From Duganella callida (GTDB lineage: Bacteria > Pseudomonadota > Gammaproteobacteria > Burkholderiales > Burkholderiaceae_D), in the NCBI RefSeq assembly GCF_004614165.1, contig NZ_SPVG01000250.1, positions 1-64,000 on the forward strand: a stretch of 64,000 bases of DNA, written 5' to 3'. Below the pieces are notes generated by a model. That model was not told where the DNA came from. It saw only the letters and a list, made by a program, of their open reading frames with translations, and ran no database searches. Numbering within the stretch: position 1 is the first letter of the stretch; every line of letters begins with the position of its first letter. The position numbers were made by a program, and so were the translations under genes. This document shows, piece after piece, positions 41,353 through 50,979 of this stretch.

Positions 41353-43737
41353 TCAACCCACCATCAGCTTGACGGACTTGAGGTTGGCGCTATCCGGGCC
41401 GGCGTGGATGGTAAAGCTGCCCGGTTCCACCACACGCTGCATGTCGGTATTGTAGAACCACAGGTCCGACGGCTTGATGTCGAAGCTCAGCGTACGCTTC
41501 TCGCCCGGTTGCAGCGTCACGCGCTGGAAGGCTTTCAGTTCCAGCACCGGCCGGGTCACCGAACTCACATCGTCGCGGATGTAGATCTGCACCACTTCAT
41601 CGCCGGCGCGCTTGCCGGTATTCGCCACATCCACTTCCACCTTGGTCGACTCGCCCACTGCGATATTCGCTTTGGCCAGACGCGGCGCCGAGATCGCAAA
41701 CGTCGTGTAGCTCAAACCGAAGCCGAACGGATACAGCGGCTTGGTCGAGCCATCGATGTAGCCGCGGCGAGCCGAAGGCTTATGGTTGTAGAAGATCGGC
41801 AGCTGGCCGACGCTGCGCGCGATCGACACCGGCAGCTTGCCACCCGGGTTGGCGCGGCCGAACAGCAGGTCGGCGGCGGCATAGCCGGTTTCCTGGCCCA
41901 TGTACCAGCCTTCGATGATGGCGTCGGCCTTCTCCGCCAGCAGGTTGATCGACAGCGGGCGGCCGTTCAGCAGGAACACCACGGTCGGTTTGCCCAGCGC
42001 GAAAATCTGCGCGGCCAGGTCGTTCTGCTGGCCGATCAGGTCCAGGCTGTCGCGGTCGCCCAGGTGGTTGTCGGCCCAGGCTTCGCGGCTGGTCTGCTCG
42101 TTGTCGCCCAGGACCATGACGATGGTGTCGGCCGATTTGGCCGCTTCCACGGCGGCGGCGATCAGTTTGGCGTTGACTTCGGGCTTGGTGAACTTGATTT
42201 CGTCCGCGCCCCAGATGCGTTCCTCGGTGATGCGCACGCCTTCCGAGTAGGACAGCTGGAAGCCCTGCGCCTTGGCTTCCGCAGCCAGGCCGTCATGGAT
42301 CGAGACGATGTGGCGCGGATGGTCGGAGTAGCCGCCGATCGGCGTGTCCTTGGCATGGGTGCCGATCAACAGCAGCTTGCCGACCTTCTTGCCATCCAGC
42401 GGCAGCAGGCCCTTGTCGTTCTTCAGCAGCACCGGCGTGCGGGTCGCGGCCAGGCGCGCCAGCGCCACGGCGTCCGGCGTCGCGGTCAGGCTGTCGGCCA
42501 CTTTGGCATCCACGTACGGGCTCTCGAACAGGCCGGACTGGAACTTCATGGTCAGGATGCGGCGCACCACGTCATTGATTTCCGCCTCCGAGACGCGGCC
42601 TTCCTTCACCAGCGCGCCCAATTCCTTGTAGGCCAGGCCGTCCGGCGTCTCGACATCGACACCCGCCTTGATGGCGCGGAATGCCGCTTCTTTCGGCGTT
42701 GCCACCAGCTTGTGGCGGGTGATCAGCTCATTGATGCCGAAGTAGTCCGACACGGTGATGCCCTTGAAGCCCCACTCTTCGCGCAGCACCTTGTGCAGCA
42801 GCCAGTGATTGGCGTGCGAGGGTACGCCGCCGATCTCGTTATACGACGGCATGACGCAGCCGACGTTGGTTTCCTTGATCGCCTTCTCGAACGGCGGGAA
42901 GAATTCCTCGCGCAGCGTGCGCTCGCTGACCTCCGCAGGACCGATGTTGGTGCCGCTCTCCGGCTGGCCGTGGCCGGTCATATGCTTCAGCGTGACGAAT
43001 ACCTTGTCCTTGGCCAGCTTGGGATTGTCGCCGGCGAAGCCACGGATCGCCGCCTTGCCCATCTCGCCGCACAGGTGGGGGTCTTCACCGTAAGTCTCTT
43101 CGATACGACCCCAGCGCGGTTCGCGCGCCACGTCCACCACCGGCGCCAGCGCCAGGTTGGCGCCACGCGCACGCATCTCGCGCGCCGCCACGCTGAAGAT
43201 TTTGGTGGTCAGTTCAGGATCGAACGAGGAAGCGATACCGATCGCCTGCGGGAAGCAGGTGGCGTCCGGCGCCACGTAACCGTGCAGCGATTCCTCGTGC
43301 ATGAACAACGGAATGCCCAGGCGGGTCTGTTCGACCGCCCATTTCTGCACCGCGTTGATGTACACCGCCGTGTCGTGCGCATTGCGGTTCTTGACGCCGC
43401 CGGTGTCGCCGGCGCCGGCCGCCTGGCCCAGCTGGCGGTCCGACGGACGGGCAATCATGCCCAGGCCATGCGGATACACCTTCTGCGCCTTGGCCGCCGA
43501 GAATTCGCCCTTGGCGTCCTGGATCTCGGTCTTGGCCTGCCAGGTGCACTGCATCTGCGCGATTTTCTCTTCCAGCGTCATGCGGCCCAACAGATCGTCG
43601 ACGCGCTTCTCGACCGGCAGCGCGGCGTCCTTGTACGGCGCCTGCGCGGCGGCGGCCAGCGCGGTCGGCGCCTGCAGCACCGAGAGTCCGGCCAGGCCGG
43701 TCATGGAAGTGAGGAACTGCCTGCGGTTGTTGCTCAT
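41353..43737 (-). CDS. GH3 beta-glycosidase (beta-xylosidase/beta-glucosidase), Tat-exported
   Basis: A 794-residue glycoside hydrolase family 3 enzyme. The N-terminus has a twin-arginine signal (NNRRQFLTSMTGLAGLS). The catalytic nucleophile is Asp331 in GFKGITVSDYFG. The C-terminal GH3 domain and fibronectin-like tail (VEVDVANTGKRAGDEVVQIYI) are complete. It is the last gene of the nine-gene operon that starts at 53569, 30 bp after xylH. In this context it most likely cuts xylobiose or xylo-oligosaccharides to xylose in the periplasm, although sequence alone does not separate xylosidase from glucosidase. Confidence 0.93.
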   Translation of the reverse strand: MSNNRRQFLTSMTGLAGLSVLQAPTALAAAAQAPYKDAALPVEKRVDDLLGRMTLEEKIAQMQCTWQAKTEIQDAKGEFSAAKAQKVYPHGLGMIARPSDRQLGQAAGAGDTGGVKNRNAHDTAVYINAVQKWAVEQTRLGIPLFMHEESLHGYVAPDATCFPQAIGIASSFDPELTTKIFSVAAREMRARGANLALAPVVDVAREPRWGRIEETYGEDPHLCGEMGKAAIRGFAGDNPKLAKDKVFVTLKHMTGHGQPESGTNIGPAEVSERTLREEFFPPFEKAIKETNVGCVMPSYNEIGGVPSHANHWLLHKVLREEWGFKGITVSDYFGINELITRHKLVATPKEAAFRAIKAGVDVETPDGLAYKELGALVKEGRVSEAEINDVVRRILTMKFQSGLFESPYVDAKVADSLTATPDAVALARLAATRTPVLLKNDKGLLPLDGKKVGKLLLIGTHAKDTPIGGYSDHPRHIVSIHDGLAAEAKAQGFQLSYSEGVRITEERIWGADEIKFTKPEVNAKLIAAAVEAAKSADTIVMVLGDNEQTSREAWADNHLGDRDSLDLIGQQNDLAAQIFALGKPTVVFLLNGRPLSINLLAEKADAIIEGWYMGQETGYAAADLLFGRANPGGKLPVSIARSVGQLPIFYNHKPSARRGYIDGSTKPLYPFGFGLSYTTFAISAPRLAKANIAVGESTKVEVDVANTGKRAGDEVVQIYIRDDVSSVTRPVLELKAFQRVTLQPGEKRTLSFDIKPSDLWFYNTDMQRVVEPGSFTIHAGPDSANLKSVKLMVG

Positions 43738-43767
43738 GCGTTTGTCTCCTAGTGATTTTTTTGGTGT

Positions 43768-44910
43768 TTAACGCTTGCCGGCGCGGGTGCTGACGTCCAC
43801 CCAGACGGCCAGGGTCAGAATCGCGCCCTTGACGATCATCTGCCAGTAGGTATCCACGTCCAGCATCGACATGCCGTTGTCCAGCGAGGCCATGACCAGC
43901 GCGCCAATCAGGGCGCCGTGCACGGTGCCCGAACCGCCACGCATCGAGGTGCCGCCGATGAAGCAGGCCGCGATCGCATCCAGCTCGCCGGAGGTACCGG
44001 CCGACGGCGAACCCGCCGCCAGACGTGCGGTGTTGATCAGGCCAGCCAAGGCGCACATCAGGCCCATGATGCCGAAGATCCACAGCTTGATCGACTTGAC
44101 GTTGATGCCCGACAGGCGGGTGGCTTCCATGTTCGAGCCGACCGAATACACGCGGCGGCCGAACACGGTCTGGGTGGTCACGTAGCTGAAGATACCCAGC
44201 AGCGCCAGCAACAGCAGCACCGGCAGCGGGATACCTTCGTAATCGTTGAAGGTAATGATGAACGCGGCCAGCACCACGCCGATGATGGCCAGCTTGGCGG
44301 CGTCGCGCCACACCGGCGCCACGTCCAGCGCGTGCGCGGCGCGGCTGCGGCGCTGCTGGAAGATCAGGTAGATCGCCACCACGAACAGCAGCACGCCCAG
44401 CGCGATGCCCAGCGTCGGCGACAGATAGCCCTGGCCGAGGTAGACCATGTCGTCCGACACCGGCGCGATGGTGGTGCCGCCGGTCACGCCCAGCACGATG
44501 CCGCGATAGGCGAGCATGCCGCCCAGACCGACGATGAACGAAGGGATGCCCAGGTAGGCGGTCAGGTAGCCGTTGAACAGGCCGATCACCAGGCCCACCG
44601 CCAGCACCACGGCCAGCGTGGCCGGCAGCGGCAGGTGGTGCGTGACATCGAGCACCGCCGCCACGCCGCCCAGCAGGCCAAGCAGCGAGCCGACCGACAG
44701 GTCGATCTCGCCGGCAATGATCACCAGCGACATGCCGCAGGCGACGATGCCGGTGATGGCCATCTGGCGCATCAGGTTGGACAGGTTGCGTGGGGTGATG
44801 AAGCCGCCCTCGGTGTGATAGCTGAAGAAGCCCCAGATGATGGCCACCGCGATCAGCAGCGCGAGCATTTTGTACTGCGTGAACAGCTGTTTGATGTTGT
44901 TACTCTTCAT
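43768..44910 (-). CDS. xylH: Xylose ABC transporter permease
   Basis: A 380-residue membrane permease with about ten helices of the BPD_transp_2 family. GIVACGMSLVIIAGEIDLSVGSLLGL, LGIPSFIVGLGGMLAYRGIVLGVTGG and GRRVYSVGSNMEATRLSGINVKSIKLWIFG are standard for XylH-type sugar permeases. It lies 16 bp downstream of the ATPase gene. It would form the channel for D-xylose brought by XylF. Confidence 0.93.
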   Translation of the reverse strand: MKSNNIKQLFTQYKMLALLIAVAIIWGFFSYHTEGGFITPRNLSNLMRQMAITGIVACGMSLVIIAGEIDLSVGSLLGLLGGVAAVLDVTHHLPLPATLAVVLAVGLVIGLFNGYLTAYLGIPSFIVGLGGMLAYRGIVLGVTGGTTIAPVSDDMVYLGQGYLSPTLGIALGVLLFVVAIYLIFQQRRSRAAHALDVAPVWRDAAKLAIIGVVLAAFIITFNDYEGIPLPVLLLLALLGIFSYVTTQTVFGRRVYSVGSNMEATRLSGINVKSIKLWIFGIMGLMCALAGLINTARLAAGSPSAGTSGELDAIAACFIGGTSMRGGSGTVHGALIGALVMASLDNGMSMLDVDTYWQMIVKGAILTLAVWVDVSTRAGKR

Positions 44911-44926
44911 AAGTCATCCAATGAGT

Positions 44927-46453
44927 TCAATGCGCCTGATCCAGCGCGGCAGCCAGCACGGTTTCCTGGCTCAGGTTATCGTTGACGAAATCGCCGCGCA
45001 GCTTGCCCTCGCCGATCACCAGCACGCGGTCCGAAATGCCCAGCACTTCTGCCAGCTCCGACGACACCATGATGATGGACATGCCCTGCTTGGCCAGATC
45101 GAACATCAGCTGGTAGATCTCGAACTTGGCGCCGACGTCCACGCCGCGGGTCGGTTCGTCCAGGATCAGGATTTTCGGTTTGGTCAGCAGCATCTTGGAC
45201 AGCACCGCCTTTTGCTGGTTACCGCCGGACAGGCCGGTGATCGGCAGGAACGGGCTGGAGGTCTTCAGCTTGACGGCCTTGATCTCCTGGCGAATGGTGG
45301 CCAGTTCGGCCTCCTGGTCGATGCGGGTGGCGCGCGAAAAATCCTTCAGCACCGACAGCGTCATGTTGTAGCCGACGCCCAGGTCGGGCACGATGCCGTG
45401 GTGCTTGCGGTCTTCCGGCACCATCGCCAGGCCGTTGCGGATGGATTTCATCGGCGAGCCGGTATCCAGCTTCTGGCCGTTGTACCAGACCTCGGCCTGA
45501 TAATCGCCGGGATACGCGCCGAAGATGGCCGACACCAGTTCGGTGCGCCCCGCCCCGACCAGGCCGGCGATGCCGAGGATCTCGCCCCGGCGCAGCTTGA
45601 ACGAGATGTCGTCCACGCGCTTGCGCTCGGGATTGTCGACGTCGTAGCAGGTCACGTTGCGGGCTTCGAAGATCACCTCGCCCGGCGTGTGTTCGCGCTG
45701 CGGATACAACTGGGTCATCTCGCGGCCCACCATCTGCGCGATGATGCGGTCGATATTCATCTCCGACATCGGCGTGGTAGCGATGTGCTGGCCGTCGCGG
45801 ATGGTGATGATGGTGTCGCAGATGTCCGCCACTTCGTCCAGTTTGTGCGAGATGTAGACGCAGGTGACGCCCTTGGCCTTCAGCGAATGGATGATATTCA
45901 GCAGCACCTTGATCTCGTTAGCGGTCAGCGAGGACGAAGGCTCGTCGAGGATCAGCAGGCGCGCGTTCTTGTTCAGCGCCTTGGCGATCTCGATCAGCTG
46001 CTGATGGCCGCCGCCGTACTGCTTCACCGGCAGCACCACGTTGACATCGTTGATGTTCAGCTCTTTCAGCAGCTCCTCGGCGCGGCGGTTCATGGCGGCA
46101 TAATCCATGCGGCCGCCCGGCAGCGTGATCTCGTTGCCGAGGAAGATATTCTCCGCCACCGACAGCTCGGGCACCAGCATCAGTTCCTGGTGGATGATGA
46201 CGATGCCGGCCGCCTCGGTTTCGCGGATGGACTGCGCCTGCAGCGGCTTGCCGTCCCAGATGATTTCGCCATCCCAGGTGCCGTGCGGGTAGACGGCGGA
46301 CAGCACCTTCATCAGGGTCGACTTGCCGGCGCCGTTCTCGCCGCACAGGCCCGCGCATTCGCCGCGCTTCAACTTGATGTCGATGCCGTTCAATGCGCGC
46401 ACACCGCCGAATTCCTTGACGATGTTGCGCATTTCCAGAAGATATTCGGACAT
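44927..46453 (-). CDS. xylG: Xylose ABC transporter ATP-binding protein
   Basis: A 508-residue protein with two tandem ABC domains, as is usual for sugar importers of the CUT2 class. The first has Walker [10 protein letters not shown], signature [15 protein letters not shown] and Walker [12 protein letters not shown]. The second has a degenerate Walker A (GLVGAGRTE), signature [15 protein letters not shown] and Walker [13 protein letters not shown]. It lies 9 bp after xylF and 16 bp before xylH. It powers uptake of xylose. Confidence 0.95.
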   Translation of the reverse strand: MSEYLLEMRNIVKEFGGVRALNGIDIKLKRGECAGLCGENGAGKSTLMKVLSAVYPHGTWDGEIIWDGKPLQAQSIRETEAAGIVIIHQELMLVPELSVAENIFLGNEITLPGGRMDYAAMNRRAEELLKELNINDVNVVLPVKQYGGGHQQLIEIAKALNKNARLLILDEPSSSLTANEIKVLLNIIHSLKAKGVTCVYISHKLDEVADICDTIITIRDGQHIATTPMSEMNIDRIIAQMVGREMTQLYPQREHTPGEVIFEARNVTCYDVDNPERKRVDDISFKLRRGEILGIAGLVGAGRTELVSAIFGAYPGDYQAEVWYNGQKLDTGSPMKSIRNGLAMVPEDRKHHGIVPDLGVGYNMTLSVLKDFSRATRIDQEAELATIRQEIKAVKLKTSSPFLPITGLSGGNQQKAVLSKMLLTKPKILILDEPTRGVDVGAKFEIYQLMFDLAKQGMSIIMVSSELAEVLGISDRVLVIGEGKLRGDFVNDNLSQETVLAAALDQAH

Positions 46454-46462
46454 GCGGATTCC

Positions 46463-47467
46463 TTAGTTGGCGGTCAGCTGGGCCTTGCTGTAGAAGCCGT
46501 CGTCAGCCAGCACGTTCACGTTCGCCTTGGTCAGGGCGATAGGCGTCAGCAGCATGGTGCTGACGTTTTTCATGCCGTTGTTGTAGTTGGCGTTGTAGGC
46601 CGGCGCTTCGTTGCGCACCAGCTTGACGGACAGGCGCGCCGCTTCGGTGGCGATCAGTTTCAGCGGCTTGTAGACGGTCATGGCCTGGGTGCCGGCGATC
46701 ACGCGCTTGACGGCCGCCAGGTCGGCATCCTGGCCGGAGACCGGCACCTTGCCGGCCAGCTTCTGTGCGGCCAGCGCCTGGATGGCGCCGCCGGCGGTGG
46801 CGTCGTTCGATGCGACCACGGCGTCGATCTTGTTGCCGTTGGCGGTCAGCGCGTTTTCCACGATGGACAGCGCTTCCGACGCGCTCCAGTCCTTGACCCA
46901 CTGGCTGCCCACCACCTTGATGTCGCCCTTGGTGATCAGCGGCTGCAGCACTTTCATCTGGCCTTCGCGCAGCACCTTGGCGTTGTTGTCGGTCGGCGCG
47001 CCGCCCAGCAGGTAGTAATTGCCTTTCGGTTTCAGCGCCACCAGGCTGCTGGCCTGCAGTTCGCCGACCTTGGCATTGTCGAAGGAGATGTAGGCGTCGA
47101 TATCGGCGTTCAGGATCAGGCGGTCGTAGGACACCACCTTGATCTTGGCCTTTTTCGCCTCGCGCACGGCGTTGTTCAGCACCGTGGCGTTGTAGGGAAC
47201 GATCACCAGCACGTCCACGCCGCGCGAGATCAGGTTCTCGATCTGCGAAATCTGGCGCTGCTCGCTGGCGTCGGCCGATTGCACGTAGACCTTGGCGCCC
47301 AGCTTCTCCGCCTCGGCGGTGAAATATTCGCGGTCGCGCGCCCAGCGTTCCAGGCGCAGGTCGTCGATCGAGAAACCGATCTTCGGGTTCTTGGCATCGG
47401 CCATCGCGGCGCCGGCGCTCAGGGCCAGCGTGGCGCCGATAAGGGCGCTAACTACAGTCTTCTTCAT
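46463..47467 (-). CDS. xylF: Xylose-binding periplasmic protein
   Basis: A 334-residue binding protein of the peripheral/ribose-binding fold, with a Sec signal (LALSAGAAMA-DA). Mature features KIGFSIDDLRLERWARDREYF, SADASEQRQISQIENLISRGVDVLVIVPYN and AVVASNDATAGGAIQALAAQKLAGKVPVSGQDAD closely match XylF. CAGGAGACAAA precedes the ATG. It is placed between the xylonate dehydratase gene and xylG. It delivers D-xylose (or possibly a related pentose) to the permease. Confidence 0.94.
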   Translation of the reverse strand: MKKTVVSALIGATLALSAGAAMADAKNPKIGFSIDDLRLERWARDREYFTAEAEKLGAKVYVQSADASEQRQISQIENLISRGVDVLVIVPYNATVLNNAVREAKKAKIKVVSYDRLILNADIDAYISFDNAKVGELQASSLVALKPKGNYYLLGGAPTDNNAKVLREGQMKVLQPLITKGDIKVVGSQWVKDWSASEALSIVENALTANGNKIDAVVASNDATAGGAIQALAAQKLAGKVPVSGQDADLAAVKRVIAGTQAMTVYKPLKLIATEAARLSVKLVRNEAPAYNANYNNGMKNVSTMLLTPIALTKANVNVLADDGFYSKAQLTAN

Positions 47468-47491
47468 TTTGTCTCCTGAGATTCGAATTCT

Positions 47492-49267
47492 TTAGTGATT
47501 GTGGCGCGCGAGCTTCTCGCCGACTCCCTGATACTTGAGCGCCAGCTCCATGCAGGCGCCGGTTTCCATCTGTCCGGTGGTGGAGCGGTAAATCTCCTGC
47601 CACGGCGTCTGGCTGGCCGGTACCGGCGGAATGCCTTCCGCCTTGCGCTTGGCCAGTTCCTCGTCGCTGATCAGCATATTGCAGCTGCCTTCATTCAGGT
47701 CCACGCGCACGGTGTCGCCGGTGCGGATATAGGCCAGGCCACCGCCAACCGCGCTTTCCGGCGAGGCATTGAGGATGGACGGGCTGTCCGAGGTGCCGGA
47801 CTGACGGCCGTCGCCCAGTGTCGGCAGCCAGTTGACGCCGCGCTTGATCAGGGCATCCGGCGGTTGCATGTTCACCACCTCCGCCGACCCCGGCCAGCCG
47901 ATCGGGCCGGCGCCGCGGATCACCAGCATGCAGTTCTCGTCGATGTTCAGCGACGGATCGTTGATGCGCTCGTGGTAGTCGCCCGAACCGTCGAACACGA
48001 TGGCGCGCGATTCGAAGATGTTTTCACGGCCAGGCGTGCTCAGATAACGCTGGCGGAACTCCGGCGAAATCACGCTGGTCTTCATGATGGCGAAGTCGAA
48101 CAGATTGCCCTTCAGGACGAAGAAGCCGGCGTCCTCCTTCAGCGGCGCGCTGAACGGGTAGATCACCTCGCGGTCGTTGGTCTCGCGGCCGACCAGATTT
48201 TCCTTCATGGTCTTGCCGGTGACGGTGAAACGGTCGGAGCGCAGTCTGCCCTGCTGTTCCAGTTCCCACATCACGGCCGGCACGCCGCCGGCGCGATGGA
48301 AGCGCTCGCCCAGGAATTTACCGGACGGCTGCATGTTCAGCAGCAGCGGCACCTTGTGCCCGTACTCCATCCAGTCGCTGGATTTCAGCTCGACGCCGGC
48401 GTGACGCGCCATGGCGACGATGTGCTGCTGGGCGTTGGTCGAACCGCCGATGGCGGCATTCACCACGATCGCGTCCAGGAAGGCGTCGCGGTTCAGGATC
48501 TGCGACGGACGGATGTCCTGCTTGGCCATTTCGACGATGCGCTTGCCGGTTTCGTAGGCCATCTGGCCACGCTCGCGGTAAGGCGCGGGAATGGCCGAGC
48601 AGCCGGTCAGCGACATGCCCAGCGCCTCGGCGATGGCGTTCATGGTCGAAGCGGTGCCCATGGTGTTGCAGTGACCCGCCGACGGCGCCGAGGCGGCGGC
48701 GATTTCCAGGAACTTCTCGTTGTCGATCTTGCCGGCGGCCAGCTGCTTGCGCCCCTTCCAGATCGCCGCGCCCGAGCCGACCAGCTCACCATCGAGCCAG
48801 CCGTCCAGCATCGGCCCGCCGGACAGCACGATGGCCGGGATATCCACGGTGGCGGCGGCCATCAACTGCGACGGTGTGGTCTTGTCGCAGCCGGTGGTCA
48901 GCACCACCGCGTCGATCGGGTAGCCGTGCAGGATCTCGACCAGGCCCATATAGGCCAGGTTGCGGTCGATGGCGGCGGTGGGACGGCGGCAGTTCTCGAA
49001 GATCGGATGCAGCGGGAATTCCATGGCGATGCCGCCGGCGTCGCGGATACCGTCGCGCACGCGCTTGGCCAGCTCCAGGTGGATGCGGTTGCACGGGCTG
49101 ATATCGCTGCCGCTTTGGGCGATGCCGATGATCGGGCGGCCGGAACGCAGTTCCTCCGGCGTGATCCCGTAATTCATGAAGCGCTCCAGGTACAGCGCGG
49201 TCATGTCGATGTGGTCCGGATTATCGAACCAGTCCTGCGAGCGGTAGCGACGCGATTGGGTGCTCAT
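47492..49267 (-). CDS. xylD: D-xylonate dehydratase (IlvD/Edd family)
   Basis: A 591-residue member of the dihydroxy-acid/phosphogluconate dehydratase family, the same length as Caulobacter XylD. It has SDISPCNRIHLELA, LTTGCDKTTPSQLMAAATVDIPAIVLSGGPM and SAGHCNTMGTASTMNA, which contain the Cys ligands of an Fe-S cluster. It removes water from D-xylonate to give 2-keto-3-deoxy-D-xylonate in the Weimberg pathway. L-arabonate dehydratase is the nearest alternative; the neighbours favour xylonate. The lactonase gene ends 9 bp before it. Confidence 0.93.
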   Translation of the reverse strand: MSTQSRRYRSQDWFDNPDHIDMTALYLERFMNYGITPEELRSGRPIIGIAQSGSDISPCNRIHLELAKRVRDGIRDAGGIAMEFPLHPIFENCRRPTAAIDRNLAYMGLVEILHGYPIDAVVLTTGCDKTTPSQLMAAATVDIPAIVLSGGPMLDGWLDGELVGSGAAIWKGRKQLAAGKIDNEKFLEIAAASAPSAGHCNTMGTASTMNAIAEALGMSLTGCSAIPAPYRERGQMAYETGKRIVEMAKQDIRPSQILNRDAFLDAIVVNAAIGGSTNAQQHIVAMARHAGVELKSSDWMEYGHKVPLLLNMQPSGKFLGERFHRAGGVPAVMWELEQQGRLRSDRFTVTGKTMKENLVGRETNDREVIYPFSAPLKEDAGFFVLKGNLFDFAIMKTSVISPEFRQRYLSTPGRENIFESRAIVFDGSGDYHERINDPSLNIDENCMLVIRGAGPIGWPGSAEVVNMQPPDALIKRGVNWLPTLGDGRQSGTSDSPSILNASPESAVGGGLAYIRTGDTVRVDLNEGSCNMLISDEELAKRKAEGIPPVPASQTPWQEIYRSTTGQMETGACMELALKYQGVGEKLARHNH

Positions 49268-49276
49268 AATGCTTGC

Positions 49277-50158
49277 CTATTCAGGTAGATACAGATGTTG
49301 CAGTTGTCCCGGCGAGGCCACGCGGAAGCTGAAAATGCCTCCGGCCAGCGGCTCCCGGCTCAATTCCTCGGCCGTCAGACCCTTGCGGGCCGTGGTGACG
49401 AATACGGTGCGCAGATCTTCACCGCCAAAAGCGACCTTGGTGATATTCGAACACGGCATGTTGATGGTGTCCAGTAGCTGGCCCGATGGTGCGTAGCGGT
49501 CGATGCGGCCGCCGGCGAACAGGCCCACCCACAAGGCGCCGTCGGCATCCACCGCCGTGCCGTCCGGATAGCCGTCCTCGATGCGCACCAGCACGCGCTT
49601 GTTGGACAGCCTGCCCTGCTCGTCCAGGTCGAAGGCGTAGATCGTCTTCTCCAGCGTGTCGGTGTGGTAGAAGGTGCGGCCGTCGGGGCTGGTGCAGGGG
49701 CCGTTGGTGATCACGTAGCCGCTGTCCATGCGCTCCAGCGGCGCACCTGCCATGACACCGGTGGCGCGGTACAGCGAGCCGCTAGTCGCCACCTCGGCGT
49801 TGTCCATGGAGCCGAACCACAGGGCGCCGTGGCGGTCCACGTAGCCGTCGTTCAGGCGGTTACCCGGCAGGTCCGCTTCCAGTTCCTGCAGCGTGGTCAG
49901 CTCGCCGGTCTCGAACGAGAAGCGGGCGATGCGGCCCGGCAGGCCGCAGACGAAATCACCACCGTGCATGGGCAGCGCGAAGCCCACTTCGTCCGGCACC
50001 GTCCAGCTCTGACGGCGGCTGCCATCTTCAGCGCAGCGATGAATCGCGCGCTGTTTGATGTCGACGAAATACAGGGCCTTGTGTTCCGGATGCCAGACCG
50101 GGCCTTCGCCCAGGGTCGCGCCCAATGACCAGATGCACTCAGGCTGGTACAAATTCAT
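49277..50158 (-). CDS. xylC: Xylonolactonase (SMP-30/gluconolactonase family)
   Basis: A 293-residue six-bladed propeller lactonase starting at ATG 50158, overlapping the xylB stop by 4 bp. The metal-site Glu is in GATLGEGPVWHPE, the Asn in NRLNDGYVDRHGALWFG, and the Asp in GYPDGTAVDADGALWVG. It would open D-xylono-lactone to D-xylonate, the second step of the Weimberg pathway. Gluconolactonase activity is possible on sequence alone. Confidence 0.92.
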   Translation of the reverse strand: MNLYQPECIWSLGATLGEGPVWHPEHKALYFVDIKQRAIHRCAEDGSRRQSWTVPDEVGFALPMHGGDFVCGLPGRIARFSFETGELTTLQELEADLPGNRLNDGYVDRHGALWFGSMDNAEVATSGSLYRATGVMAGAPLERMDSGYVITNGPCTSPDGRTFYHTDTLEKTIYAFDLDEQGRLSNKRVLVRIEDGYPDGTAVDADGALWVGLFAGGRIDRYAPSGQLLDTINMPCSNITKVAFGGEDLRTVFVTTARKGLTAEELSREPLAGGIFSFRVASPGQLQHLYLPE

Positions 50159-50952
50159 GCTCCATACCATCCGGCGTCGACGAAATAGTCACGGCCGGAG
50201 CAGCGGCGCGCGTTATCCGAGGACAGGAACAGCGCCATGGCGGCGATGTCCTCCGGCTCCACGCGCTCGTGCAGGCACTGCGCGTTGAGGATTTCCTGCT
50301 CGCCTTCCGGCGTATGCCACAGCGCCATCTGGCGCGGGGTACGCACCGAGCCAGGGATGACGCAATTGACGCGGATGCCGTCCTTGCCCAGATCGCGCGC
50401 CAGGCCGCGGGTCAGGCCCTCGATGGCCGCCTTGGCGGTCATGTACAGGGTCAGGTCCGGCAGCGCCAGGTGCCAGGAGATCGAACCGAAGTTCAGGATC
50501 ACGCCGCCGCCAGCTTTCTTCATGCCCGGCGCCACGGCCTGGGCGCAGAAGAACTGGTGGCGCAGGTTGACGGCCAGGCTGTCGTCCCAATACTTGGCGG
50601 TGACGTCCTGCACCTGGTGGCGGTTGTCGTTGGCGGCGTTGTTGATCAGGATTTCGATGGCGCCGTGATCGCGCTCGATCTGTTCCATCACCTTGGCCAA
50701 GGCGTCCAGGTCGGTCAGATCGCAGTGGAAGAACACCGGCGCGTGCTTGCCGCCCTTCAGGCTGTCGACCAGTTCGCGCGAGGCATCGACCACGATATCG
50801 ATGAAGAACACCTGGGCGCCCTGCTTGACGAAAGCGTCCACGATGCCGGCGCCGATGCCGGTGCCGCCGCCAGTGATCAGCACCCGCTTGTCGGCGAGGT
50901 CCGGATAAGTGGCGAAGACCAAAGGTCGCTGTCCGCCGGTTGATTGCACCAT
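50155..50952 (-). CDS. xylB: D-xylose 1-dehydrogenase (SDR)
   Basis: A 265-residue short-chain dehydrogenase with TGGGTGIGAG (about 27-36), NNAAND, catalytic Ser in NFGSISWHLALPDL and the YMTAK Tyr-Lys pair. NLRHQFFCAQAVAPGMKKAGGG and the C-terminal DYFVDAGWYG resemble the NAD-dependent xylose dehydrogenase XylB of Caulobacter. It oxidises D-xylose to D-xylonolactone. TGGAGG precedes its ATG. This is the SDR-type XylB, not xylulokinase, which shares the name. Confidence 0.92.
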   Translation of the reverse strand: MVQSTGGQRPLVFATYPDLADKRVLITGGGTGIGAGIVDAFVKQGAQVFFIDIVVDASRELVDSLKGGKHAPVFFHCDLTDLDALAKVMEQIERDHGAIEILINNAANDNRHQVQDVTAKYWDDSLAVNLRHQFFCAQAVAPGMKKAGGGVILNFGSISWHLALPDLTLYMTAKAAIEGLTRGLARDLGKDGIRVNCVIPGSVRTPRQMALWHTPEGEQEILNAQCLHERVEPEDIAAMALFLSSDNARRCSGRDYFVDAGWYGA

Positions 50953-50979
50953 CTTGTATTCCTCCAGTTGATTATGTGA

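Noticed and set aside
50155-50952. Reading xylB as xylulokinase
   Set aside because: The protein is a short-chain dehydrogenase (TGGGTGIG, YxxxK) and has no FGGY kinase motifs; xylB here follows the Weimberg naming.
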